Source: an uncultured Clostridia bacterium
GTDB taxonomy: Bacteria; Bacillota_I; Bacilli_A; RF39; UBA660
Direction of reading: 5' to 3'
DNA: 7,647 nt
Assembly: GCA_948433815.1 (NCBI GenBank)
Contig: CAOJDZ010000026.1
Span: forward strand, 1-7,647
Numbering within the stretch: the first letter of the stretch is position 1; each line of letters begins with the position of its first letter. The notes beneath the pieces were generated by a model, which was not told the DNA's origin, made no database searches, and saw only the letters and a program-made list of their open reading frames with translations. Below, piece after piece: positions 1-6,188 of this stretch. The translations under genes and the position numbers were made by a program.

Positions 1-347
1 GATGAGTGTCCTGCTTCATAAGGATCATGTTTTGATTCACTCATTTTTTGAAATCCTGATAATCCGTCTTTTTGTCTTAATGTATCAAATAAATCTCCTC
101 TTCCAGTTAGTATTTTATGTACATAACTTTGGTGAGATACATCAAATATAATTTTATCTTTAGGACTATCAAACACTTTGTGTAAAGCAATAGTTAATTC
201 TACTATTCCTAAATTACTTGAAAGGTGTCCTCCAGTTTTTGAAATTTTATCTATTAAAAATTCTCTTATGTCATTACTTAAGGCTTCTAGTTCTTTTTGT
301 TTCATTTTTTTTAAAAACTTTGGGTCTTTGATATCTAAAATGTTCAT
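1..347 (-). CDS. dxs: 1-deoxy-D-xylulose-5-phosphate synthase, N-terminal 115 residues (gene cut by the left edge)
   Basis: DXS condenses pyruvate and glyceraldehyde 3-phosphate, using thiamine diphosphate, in the first step of the MEP isoprenoid pathway in the cytosol; its product can also feed thiamine and pyridoxal synthesis. Reading the minus strand from ATG 347-345 gives the family's N-terminal domain: [17 protein letters not shown] at residues 36-52, the [10 protein letters not shown] stretch at 56-65, [15 protein letters not shown] at 69-83 and EAGHS at 111-115. These hold the cofactor-binding His positions (H41, H72, H114). The start is supported by AGGTGA at 357-352 and a good promoter just upstream. 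The C-terminal part (transketolase-like pyrimidine-binding and C-terminal domains; the family is about 580-630 aa) lies outside the window. One oddity is Ser71 where classical enzymes have Gly (VGHQ). Identity as a DXS-family protein is firm; whether it is the only DXS of the genome cannot be told. Confidence 0.93.
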   Translation of the reverse strand, partial: MNILDIKDPKFLKKMKQKELEALSNDIREFLIDKISKTGGHLSSNLGIVELTIALHKVFDSPKDKIIFDVSHQSYVHKILTGRGDLFDTLRQKDGLSGFQKMSESKHDPYEAGHS

Positions 348-365
348 ATTTTCACCTACAGATAG

Positions 366-395
366 ATTATAGTTTATTTTATGGCATAAAGTCAA
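366..395 (-). promoter_or_regulatory. Promoter of dxs (sigma-A type)
   Basis: On the minus strand a -35 TTGACT (395-390) is followed after 18 bp by a perfect -10 TATAAT (371-366). Transcription should begin near 359, almost at the ribosome binding site AGGTGA (357-352), so the leader is only about a dozen bases. The -35 lies in an inverted repeat shared with the divergent promoter. Confidence 0.75.
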
Positions 396-420
396 TTTTA
401 TAATGTATGTTGTTGACTTT
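388..420. repeat. Perfect 8-bp inverted repeat holding two back-to-back -35 boxes
   Basis: AAAGTCAA (388-395) and TTGACTTT (413-420) are exact reverse complements around a 17-bp AT-rich spacer. Each arm contains the -35 element of one of the divergent promoters (dxs leftward, lipoprotein rightward). Part of the symmetry follows from two TTGACT boxes facing away from each other, but the match extends two bases beyond the hexamers. It could be an operator for a dimeric regulator; that is only a possibility. Confidence 0.5.
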
Positions 421-441
421 TTGAACTTTATTTTGTACAAT
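413..441 (+). promoter_or_regulatory. Promoter of the acidic lipoprotein gene (sigma-A type)
   Basis: TTGACT (413-418), a 17-bp spacer and TACAAT (436-441) give a near-consensus promoter. The expected start near 448 leaves a leader of about 19 bases containing AAGGAG (453-458) before ATG 467. The leader has no room for a riboswitch. Confidence 0.75.
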
Positions 442-466
442 AATACGTGATTAAGGAGATGATTAT

Positions 467-1303
467 ATGTCAAATGATTTTAAAAGAAGAATTACAAGTA
501 CTGTTTTAGCGGCGACTTTATTTGGAGGAAGTGTAACTTTAACTAGTTGTGGAAGTAAATTAAATAATGATGTTAGTAGTGTTGATAAGAGTTCTAGTAG
601 TTCTATAGGTGACGATGTAAGTTCAATAGATAAATCTAAATTTGAAGAAATAGATAATTTATTATTTGGTAAAGGTGATACTTCTATTGAAGAGACAAAA
701 ACAGAGGAGCCAGTAGAAGAAGATAAAGCACCCGATACATCTGAAGATAAAAAAGATGATAAGAATGATGATGTTACTGAGGATGAGACAGATAAGAAGA
801 ATGATACTATTCTTGAAGATGAAACTGATAAAAAGAATGAAAGTAATGATGATACTTCTACTTTAGGGTCAGCAGAAAAGTTAATAGATCCAAATGGAAT
901 TCCATATGATATTAGAAGTGAATATAATTTAGATGAATTGTTTGTAATTGATGCTTCTTTACTAGATGAATCTTTAAAAGGAAAAAAATATATAACAACT
1001 ACAATGAATTATGCTGTTAATGATGGAGATAAAAATATTATTTTTGTATGTTATCCAAGTATTAATAGTGATTTTATATTAGTACATCAAATTGTGTTTG
1101 TTAATAATGAATTTAGTAATGTTTCATATTATAGTAATATTTCAGGTGGTGTTTCTACTAATTCTAATGATATGAATACAGTTATTAGTAATAGTATGGT
1201 TAGACCTTTAGCTGAGAAAACAGACGTACCAGTTTTAAGTTTAGAAGAAGTTCAAAGTTTAGTTAAACAAATTAATGATGAGAATACTTTAGTTTTAAAT
1301 TAA
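467..1303 (+). CDS. Predicted secreted lipoprotein with acidic repetitive linker, function unknown
   Basis: The 278-aa product has a type II signal peptide: basic KRR at residues 6-8, a hydrophobic stretch at about 9-25, and the lipobox LTSC with the lipidated Cys28. It should therefore be anchored on the outer face of the membrane. Residues 29-135 form a low-complexity Asp/Glu/Lys/Ser/Thr/Asn linker with two kinds of imperfect internal repeats: DVSS[VI]DKS at 35-42 and 50-57, and EDETDKKN at 105-112 and 117-124. Residues 136-278 look like a compact mixed alpha/beta domain, and I cannot assign it to a family. The start is set by AAGGAG at 453-458, 8 bases before ATG; an ATG at 459 is out of frame. 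The gene is transcribed alone, between a divergent promoter and a hairpin terminator. A cell-surface binding or envelope role is plausible for this architecture but not shown. The gene call is secure, the function unknown. Confidence 0.88.
   Translation: MSNDFKRRITSTVLAATLFGGSVTLTSCGSKLNNDVSSVDKSSSSSIGDDVSSIDKSKFEEIDNLLFGKGDTSIEETKTEEPVEEDKAPDTSEDKKDDKNDDVTEDETDKKNDTILEDETDKKNESNDDTSTLGSAEKLIDPNGIPYDIRSEYNLDELFVIDASLLDESLKGKKYITTTMNYAVNDGDKNIIFVCYPSINSDFILVHQIVFVNNEFSNVSYYSNISGGVSTNSNDMNTVISNSMVRPLAEKTDVPVLSLEEVQSLVKQINDENTLVLN
779..840 (+). repeat. Two-copy 36-bp-period coding repeat in the lipoprotein linker
   Basis: The 26-bp stretches at 779-804 and 815-840 differ at only a few positions, all silent third-base changes, and are offset by exactly 36 bp (12 codons). 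Both encode EDETDKKN followed by Asp or Glu. Silent divergence between copies suggests an older duplication kept for protein composition. Confidence 0.75.
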
Positions 1304-1306
1304 TTT

Positions 1307-1345
1307 AAAAAGATATAACAAGTTTGTTTATGTTATATCTTTTTT
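1307..1345. terminator. Bidirectional Rho-independent terminator between convergent genes
   Basis: The arms at 1307-1320 and 1331-1344 form a perfect 14-bp stem around a 10-base loop. The outer ends are A5 and T6, so either strand gives a hairpin followed by U's. It lies 3 bases after the lipoprotein stop and 6 bases beyond the stop of the convergent WG-like gene. The stem is AT-rich, hence not very stable, but its placement is exactly right for both genes. Confidence 0.85.
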
Positions 1346-1350
1346 AATGT

Positions 1351-2247
1351 TTATTTTTTTAGTCTATAAGAAACGCCTTTATATTGGTTTAAAGAGCCTG
1401 GATTTATTATGCTTCCATCTGTTAGACAAAGTTCTTCTTTATCTAGTTCATGAAATAATTCGTCTCCAGGATTTCCAAGGAAATAAGGCATATATGCTGT
1501 TATTCCTCCTCTTCTCCATTCCATTTCGTTAAAATAGGATTCCATTTCTTTGAAGCGTTTTATAGTAAGCGCTTCTTTTGTTGTCATTCTTGCTAGTTTT
1601 ATCCTTTGGCATGTGATGCTTTTGTCTTTATCTGCGACCATGTGGCTATATGGCCCTAGCTCATAATTAGGAAAAGTTGTGTATTCAACTAATCTTCCAG
1701 GAAAAACTATACCACTATGTTTTGAACCAGCTAAGTAATCCCATATAAATGGTATTTCTAGTTCTATAATTTTTTCACTTCCGTTAATATGGATACTTCC
1801 CCATTTTTCATTATTTCCTTTTACATAAAGTCTATTATTTTTAAAGTTTGATATTTGTCTCCAACCAATTTCTCCTGGTAAATTTATAATTTCTTTTGAA
1901 TTTATGTCAATAAAATATGGCCTATTAGTTCTATCAAAATCAAATACTATTGCTTTCCCACCAGAAAATGGTGTTGCATATCTAAATAATTTTCCGTTAA
2001 AAAGTGGAGTTCCGTTTAAATCTGTGTAAAGATATACATATTTGTCGTCTCTATTATGAATGTCGATGTATGAGTACATCCATAAAGCAATATTTTCTTC
2101 TATGCTTTCTAGCTCTACATCATACCCTAAAGATAAATATAGTCTTCCTATTCTTTCTTTTGCTGCATTTTCTATAAGATTTCTAGCAGTAGTATATACC
2201 TCTTTTTCTTTTTCTCTTATTTTTAATTTCCAATCAATTGTATTCAT
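1351..2247 (-). CDS. WG-repeat-like protein, third gene after rnc and smc
   Basis: The 298-aa product has no signal peptide or membrane segment and should be cytoplasmic. After a charged helical N-terminus (about 1-35), the middle resembles diverged WG (KWG) beta repeats: residues 86-124, with FSGGKAIVFDFD leading to FIDINSKEI, and residues 133-164, with NRLYVKG then KWGSIHINGSEKII. WG repeats are thought to form beta-propeller-like or repeat scaffolds; few have a known function. The C-terminal part (about 205-298) is charged and helical, with many aromatic residues, and I do not recognise it. The start at ATG 2247-2245 is supported by AGGGGG at 2258-2253. It begins 28 bp after the smc stop with no terminator between, so read-through from rnc-smc is likely, yet there is also a good promoter in that gap. 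It ends at a bidirectional terminator. The repeat assignment is by eye and moderate. Confidence 0.75.
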   Translation of the reverse strand: MNTIDWKLKIREKEKEVYTTARNLIENAAKERIGRLYLSLGYDVELESIEENIALWMYSYIDIHNRDDKYVYLYTDLNGTPLFNGKLFRYATPFSGGKAIVFDFDRTNRPYFIDINSKEIINLPGEIGWRQISNFKNNRLYVKGNNEKWGSIHINGSEKIIELEIPFIWDYLAGSKHSGIVFPGRLVEYTTFPNYELGPYSHMVADKDKSITCQRIKLARMTTKEALTIKRFKEMESYFNEMEWRRGGITAYMPYFLGNPGDELFHELDKEELCLTDGSIINPGSLNQYKGVSYRLKK

Positions 2248-2264
2248 AAATACCCCCTAAATAT

Positions 2265-2293
2265 ATTGTATCATATTATTTAATATCTTCCAA
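2265..2293 (-). promoter_or_regulatory. Promoter of the WG-like gene, spanning the smc stop codon
   Basis: On the minus strand TTGGAA (2293-2288, inside the last smc codons) is followed after 17 bp by TACAAT (2270-2265). The TG one base upstream of the hexamer (2273-2272) makes it an extended -10. Transcription should start near 2258, right at the ribosome binding site AGGGGG. This allows expression independent of rnc-smc. Confidence 0.55.
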
Positions 2294-5218
2294 TTTAACA
2301 CTTACTAATTTACTTACTCCGCTTTCTTGCATTGTTATTCCATATAATAAATCTACAAATTCCATAGTTTTCTTTTTGTGTGTTATTACTAATAGTTGAG
2401 TTTTTCCTTTATATGTATTTATGTATTTTCCGAATTTTTCAACATTTACTTCGTCTAGAGCACTTTCAACTTCATCTAGTATTACAAATGGTACATTTTT
2501 TAAATTCATTATTGCGAATAAAAGACTAATCGCTGTTAATGTTTTTTCTCCACCGCTTAATAATGTAATTGAACCTGGTCTTTTTCCTGGTGGGTTCGCT
2601 ACTATTTCTATTCCAGTTTCTAATATGTTTGTAGGGTCAGTTAGTTCTAAATGAGCGTCTCCTCCACCGAATAAGTCTTTAAATACTTTGCCGAATTCAG
2701 CATTTACTTTCTTAAATGTTGTAGCAAATTTATCTATCATAACGTCATCCATGTTTCTAATTATATCAAGTAAATTTTGTTCACTTTTCTTTAAATCTTC
2801 TCTTTGATTTGATAAGAAAGTATATCTTTTATTTACTCTTTCATATTCTTCTATACTAGCAAGGTTAACTTCACCAAGATTTTTGATTTCATGTTTTAAA
2901 TTTCCTATTATGGTTCTTGCACTTTCGATATCCATTTCTAATTCATAGTTATTTCTGGCTTTTTCAAAAGTCATGTTGTATTCTTCGTTAAGTCTATTTA
3001 ATAAATTGTCTAAATTCATATTTAATTTTGTTTCTTTTATTTCTAAAGAATTTATTTTGTCGCTTATTTCTTTATTTTTTGATTCATATTTTCTAAGAGT
3101 TGTTTCTTTTTCTTCTATGTTTTCTATTAATGAAGCACGTCTTTTTTCTAAATTAGACATTTTTGATTCAAGAGTATTTTTGTTTGTTTCAGTTTCATAA
3201 TACATTTTTAGTAATTCATCTAATTCTTTTGAAATTTCATCTCCACTCGTAGTAAGACCTTTTATTTCGTCTTTTATGTTATTTAATTTTGTGTTTAGTT
3301 CATCTAGATGTTTACTGTTTAATTCATTTGTTTCTTTTATTCCTATAATTTCTATGTTGTTTTTGTATATTTCATCTTTTGTATTCGTGATATTAATACT
3401 TATTTCTTTTAGTTCGTTCTCTTTTAATTCATTTTCTTTTTCAATTAATTTTATGTTTTTAATTATGTTATCTAATTCTGTTTTTTCATTTAGTTTGTTA
3501 TCGTTTGCTTTGTTAGAACCACCAGTTAATGAGCCTCCAACATGGATTATTTCACCATCTAGTGTTACTACTCTGTATCTTGTATTTATTTTTTTGCTTA
3601 TTATTAGAGCGTTTTCTATTTTATCTGCGACTATGATGTTACCAAGTTGGTTTAATATTATATTTTTGTATAAAGTATTGTACTCTACTAAATTGGATGC
3701 TAGATTTATGTATCCGGGCATAGTAGTTACTATTTTTAAAGTTTCGTTGTCTATGTTTTTTTCTTTTATTAAGTTTAATGGGAAGAATGTTACTCTTCCT
3801 TTTCCTGTTCTTTTTAAGAAGTCTATAGCATGTTTAGCATCTTCGTCTTTGTTTGTTACTACGAAGTTGACTGCTCCAGCAAGGGCTGTACTAATTGCTA
3901 ATGAGTACTCTTCTTTAACGTCTATTAGATTACCAATTCTATCTATAATTCCAGTTAAACTTGGATTATTTAAAACATTTTTAACAGCATATGGAACATT
4001 AGTCATGTTTTCTATGTTTGTTTCTATTATTTCTTTTTTACTGTTTAATTCATATTTCTTTCTAGTGTTTGCATTGATTTCATTAGTTAATTGTTCTTCT
4101 TTAGAGTTTAATAAGTTAAATTTCTTGTTTAGTTCATCTATGCAGTTTTGTATTTTATTTTGTTCCTCTAGATTTTCGTTGTGTTTTGTACTTAATGTGT
4201 TTATTTCGCTAGTTATTTTTAGTTCTTCTTCTTTTAAATTACTAATGTTATTTTGAACACTGTCATTTTGTTTATCATATTTGTTTCTTTCTTTTAATAG
4301 TTCTTTTCTAGCATTTAATTCATTTAACTTTTCAGTTTCTTCTATGAGGCTTTTTTGTGTATTAGATACTTCGATGTCTAAGTTTGTTCTTTCAACTTTT
4401 ATGTTTTCTAGTTCTACTTTTTCTTTTGAATCGTTGGCACTTTCTTCTACTAAGCGGAGGCTTAAATCTTCTTTTTCTTTTTTTGTTAAGTTATATTCTT
4501 CGTTTAATGAGGCTATATCGGTTGCTAGTAAACCTACTTCAATTTGTTCTAAACGCGATTTGTTTTCTTTATATACTTTTGCTTTTTTTGCTTGTTCTTC
4601 TAAAGGTTTTACTTGAGTTTCTAACTCGCTTACTATCATGTCAACTCTTTCAATGTTTTCATTTGTTTTTCCTAGTTTTCTTAGAGATTCTTCTTTTCTT
4701 CTTTTATATTTTAATACTTCTGCGGCTTCTTCTAAAATTACTCTTCTGTCTTCAGGTCTTCCACTTAAAATTTCACTTATTTTTCCTTGGGGGATTATGC
4801 TTAAACTTTCTTTTGAACTAAATGAATCTATAAATAAATCTGTTATGTCTTTTAATCTTACTTTTTCTTTATTTATATAATATTCATTTTCTCCAGTTTT
4901 ATAAACTACACGTTTTATTTCTATTTCTGTGTAGTCAAGTGGTAAACTTTTGTCAGTATTATCTAAAACTAAGGCTACTGAAGCACTTCTAGATTTGTCT
5001 CTAGTGGCGGAACCATTAAATATAACATCAGTCATACCAGCGGAACCACGAAGAGTTTTAACTGATTGTTCTCCCATTACCCATTTAAGAGCGTCTACTA
5101 TATTGCTTTTTCCACTTCCGTTTGGACCTACAATTCCTGTGAAGTTTCTATTTAATTCTAGATTGATTTTATCAGCAAAACTTTTAAATCCATTTATTTT
5201 TATTTCTTTTATGTACAT
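2276..5218 (-). CDS. smc: Chromosome segregation ATPase Smc, short-armed form
   Basis: Smc dimers, with ScpA and ScpB, form the condensin-like ring that organises and separates bacterial chromosomes. The 980-aa product has every expected block: Walker A GPNGSGKSN at 31-39 (Lys37), Q-loop Gln51, an N-terminal coiled coil at about 170-400, a hinge at about 405-565 with the glycine-rich GGSLTGG at 561-567, a C-terminal coiled coil at about 575-830, the signature LSGGEK at 887-892, Walker B FVILDE at 911-916 (Asp915, Glu916), and a strongly conserved tail with THKKKTME and MQESGVSKLVSVKLE. It is about 200 residues shorter than the usual 1,180 or so, with the loss falling in both coiled-coil arms and no sign of a frameshift. 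Mycoplasma Smc (P115-type) is similarly short. It starts 10 bp after the rnc stop, with its ribosome binding site overlapping that stop, so the two genes are probably translationally coupled. The rnc-smc order is classical; the ftsY that often follows is absent here. Confidence 0.97.
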   Translation of the reverse strand: MYIKEIKINGFKSFADKINLELNRNFTGIVGPNGSGKSNIVDALKWVMGEQSVKTLRGSAGMTDVIFNGSATRDKSRSASVALVLDNTDKSLPLDYTEIEIKRVVYKTGENEYYINKEKVRLKDITDLFIDSFSSKESLSIIPQGKISEILSGRPEDRRVILEEAAEVLKYKRRKEESLRKLGKTNENIERVDMIVSELETQVKPLEEQAKKAKVYKENKSRLEQIEVGLLATDIASLNEEYNLTKKEKEDLSLRLVEESANDSKEKVELENIKVERTNLDIEVSNTQKSLIEETEKLNELNARKELLKERNKYDKQNDSVQNNISNLKEEELKITSEINTLSTKHNENLEEQNKIQNCIDELNKKFNLLNSKEEQLTNEINANTRKKYELNSKKEIIETNIENMTNVPYAVKNVLNNPSLTGIIDRIGNLIDVKEEYSLAISTALAGAVNFVVTNKDEDAKHAIDFLKRTGKGRVTFFPLNLIKEKNIDNETLKIVTTMPGYINLASNLVEYNTLYKNIILNQLGNIIVADKIENALIISKKINTRYRVVTLDGEIIHVGGSLTGGSNKANDNKLNEKTELDNIIKNIKLIEKENELKENELKEISINITNTKDEIYKNNIEIIGIKETNELNSKHLDELNTKLNNIKDEIKGLTTSGDEISKELDELLKMYYETETNKNTLESKMSNLEKRRASLIENIEEKETTLRKYESKNKEISDKINSLEIKETKLNMNLDNLLNRLNEEYNMTFEKARNNYELEMDIESARTIIGNLKHEIKNLGEVNLASIEEYERVNKRYTFLSNQREDLKKSEQNLLDIIRNMDDVMIDKFATTFKKVNAEFGKVFKDLFGGGDAHLELTDPTNILETGIEIVANPPGKRPGSITLLSGGEKTLTAISLLFAIMNLKNVPFVILDEVESALDEVNVEKFGKYINTYKGKTQLLVITHKKKTMEFVDLLYGITMQESGVSKLVSVKLEDIK

Positions 5219-5224
5219 AGTATT

Positions 5225-5230
5225 CTCCTT
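5225..5230 (-). promoter_or_regulatory. Ribosome binding site of smc, overlapping the rnc stop codon
   Basis: AAGGAG reads from 5230 to 5225, and the rnc stop TAA occupies 5231-5229, giving TAAGGAG. A ribosome finishing rnc sits on the smc initiation site, which favours coupled translation. It also fixes the smc start at ATG 5218-5216. Confidence 0.85.
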
Positions 5231-5870
5231 AAGCGTGTTTGTTTATTGCTTCTTTAGCAGCGTGTTGTTCCGCTTCTTTTTTACTTCTTCCGCGACCACG
5301 ACCATAAACTATTCCATCTATTATAACGTTTACTTCAAAATATTTTTTATGAGCAGGTCCGCCTTCTTTAACTATTTTATATTCTACACTTTTCTTTTCT
5401 GTTTGAACTAATTCTTGTAAAGTACTTTTGTAATCCATTAAGAAATCTACATTACTTTCTATGTAAGGGACTATTAATGTATTAAAAAAATGCTCGACAG
5501 TTTCGATTCCTTTGTCTAGATATATGGCACCTATAAGAGCTTCGAATACATCTGCGATTACAGTTTTGTTAGCTTCACGAATTCCATTACCTAGTTTAAT
5601 GTAGTCTTTTAAGTTTATTTCTTTAGAGTATTCATATAATGCGTTTTCACATACATATAAACTTCTTTTTCTAGACATTTCTCCTTCATTCCATTTATGA
5701 GTTTTATAAATATAATCACTTGAAATTAGTTCTAGTACAGCATCTCCTAGGAATTCTAATCTTTCATAGGAAACTACATTATGTTCATTGGCATAAGATG
5801 TGTGTGTTAAGGCTGTTTCTAATAGTTCTTTGTTATCAATTGTTATATCAAACTTTTTTAAAGATTCCAT
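5229..5870 (-). CDS. rnc: Ribonuclease III
   Basis: RNase III is a Mg2+-dependent endonuclease that cuts double-stranded RNA, including the rRNA precursor and some mRNAs and regulatory RNAs. The 213-aa product has the family signature ERLEFLGDAVLEL at 36-48 with catalytic Glu39 and Asp43. The second acidic pair is in ADVFEALIGAIYLDKG, Asp107 and Glu110. A C-terminal double-stranded RNA binding domain spans about 147-213, from STLQELVQ through GPAHKKYFEV to the closing helix KKEAEQHAAKEAI. The length is slightly under the usual 225-250, owing to a short N-terminus; all catalytic positions are present. ATG 5870-5868 is chosen because AGGTGAT lies at 5880-5874. It is the first gene of rnc-smc, with a promoter in the divergent gap to yidD. 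In several bacteria rnc mRNA is cut by its own product, but I see no convincing hairpin in this very short leader. Confidence 0.97.
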   Translation of the reverse strand: MESLKKFDITIDNKELLETALTHTSYANEHNVVSYERLEFLGDAVLELISSDYIYKTHKWNEGEMSRKRSLYVCENALYEYSKEINLKDYIKLGNGIREANKTVIADVFEALIGAIYLDKGIETVEHFFNTLIVPYIESNVDFLMDYKSTLQELVQTEKKSVEYKIVKEGGPAHKKYFEVNVIIDGIVYGRGRGRSKKEAEQHAAKEAINKHA

Positions 5871-5886
5871 ATAATCACCTTGTATA

Positions 5887-5916
5887 ATTATAACAAATAT
5901 ACTTAAAAATAGGCAA
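5887..5916 (-). promoter_or_regulatory. Promoter of the rnc-smc operon
   Basis: On the minus strand TTGCCT (5916-5911) is separated by 18 bp from a perfect TATAAT (5892-5887), and a TG one base upstream (5895-5894) makes an extended -10. Transcription should start near 5880, the first base of the ribosome binding site AGGTGAT, so the leader is only about 10 bases. Confidence 0.7.
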
Positions 5917-5922
5917 CAGTTA

Positions 5923-5951
5923 TTTATTTTTATAATTTTTTTTAGTATAAT
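5923..5951 (+). promoter_or_regulatory. Probable promoter of the yidD pair
   Basis: A perfect -10 TATAAT at 5946-5951 stands 6 bp before the ribosome binding site AGGTGA (5958-5963). The -35 region, TTTATT at 5923-5928 with 17-bp spacing, matches poorly, so the promoter may be weak or helped by the T-rich tract before the -10. Expected start is near 5958. Confidence 0.5.
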
Positions 5952-5966
5952 TAGTTTAGGTGATAT

Positions 5967-6188
5967 ATGAAAAAACTTTTAATTAGCCTGATTAATTTGT
6001 ATCAAATTACCCCTCTTCATTCTCATTATAGGTGCAGGTTTATTCCTACTTGTAGTGAATATATGAAGATTAGTATAGATAGATTTGGTGTTTTTAAAGG
6101 CATATATCTTGGATTAAAAAGAATATTGAGGTGCCGTCCTGGTGGTAAGTCAGGAATTGATATGGTTCCTATTAAGGAGAACAAATGA
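5967..6188 (+). CDS. yidD: Membrane protein insertion efficiency factor YidD
   Basis: YidD is a small membrane-associated protein that helps the YidC insertase place proteins in the cytoplasmic membrane. The 73-aa product carries the family core: CRFIPTCSEY at 23-32, FGVFKGIYLGLKRILRC at 40-56, and the closing GGKSGIDMVP at 59-68. The conserved cysteines are at 23, 29 and 56. The N-terminal amphipathic helix (about 1-13) fits membrane association. The start follows AGGTGA (5958-5963) with only three bases between. The usual companions (rpmH, rnpA, yidC) are not in this window; instead yidD overlaps the next gene by 4 bp (ATGA), so it is probably translated together with a lipoprotein. UGA as its stop shows that UGA is not read as Trp here. 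Confidence 0.95.
   Translation: MKKLLISLINLYQITPLHSHYRCRFIPTCSEYMKISIDRFGVFKGIYLGLKRILRCRPGGKSGIDMVPIKENK
6174..6179 (+). promoter_or_regulatory. Ribosome binding site of the TroA-like gene, inside yidD
   Basis: AAGGAG lies in the last yidD codons, 5 bases before the ATG at 6185. The start overlaps the yidD stop as ATGA, the typical layout for translational coupling, and this site decides the start. Confidence 0.8.

Noticed and set aside
178..372. Plus-strand open frame of 64 aa at the left end
   Set aside because: It lies opposite the dxs coding region and its promoter and has no ribosome binding site; the minus strand encodes clear DXS motifs.
459..461. Earlier ATG for the lipoprotein gene
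   Set aside because: It overlaps the ribosome binding site region and is out of frame with the signal peptide; ATG 467 has proper spacing.
779..840. 36-bp-period repeat as a possible CRISPR-like array
   Set aside because: There are only two imperfect copies, in frame inside a coding region, differing by silent changes. This is a protein repeat.
3276..4256. Long plus-strand open frame opposite smc (326 aa), with others at 4281-4616 and 4384-4821
   Set aside because: They mirror the Lys/Glu-rich coiled coil of smc: GAA and AAA codons read backwards give Phe/Ser/Leu-rich frames with few stops. None has a family motif, and smc on the other strand is unmistakable.
2276..5218. Short Smc as a sign of a frameshift or internal deletion
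   Set aside because: The frame is continuous, head motifs and hinge are complete, and the loss is shared by both arms, so it is a compact protein rather than a broken gene.
5931..5936. A second TATAAT upstream of yidD as an alternative -10
   Set aside because: It has no -35-like sequence at proper spacing; the TATAAT at 5946-5951 is better placed relative to the start codon.
6186..6188. Mycoplasma-like reading of UGA as tryptophan
   Set aside because: yidD ends at UGA exactly where the family ends and where the next gene starts (ATGA), and Trp in Smc is encoded by UGG.
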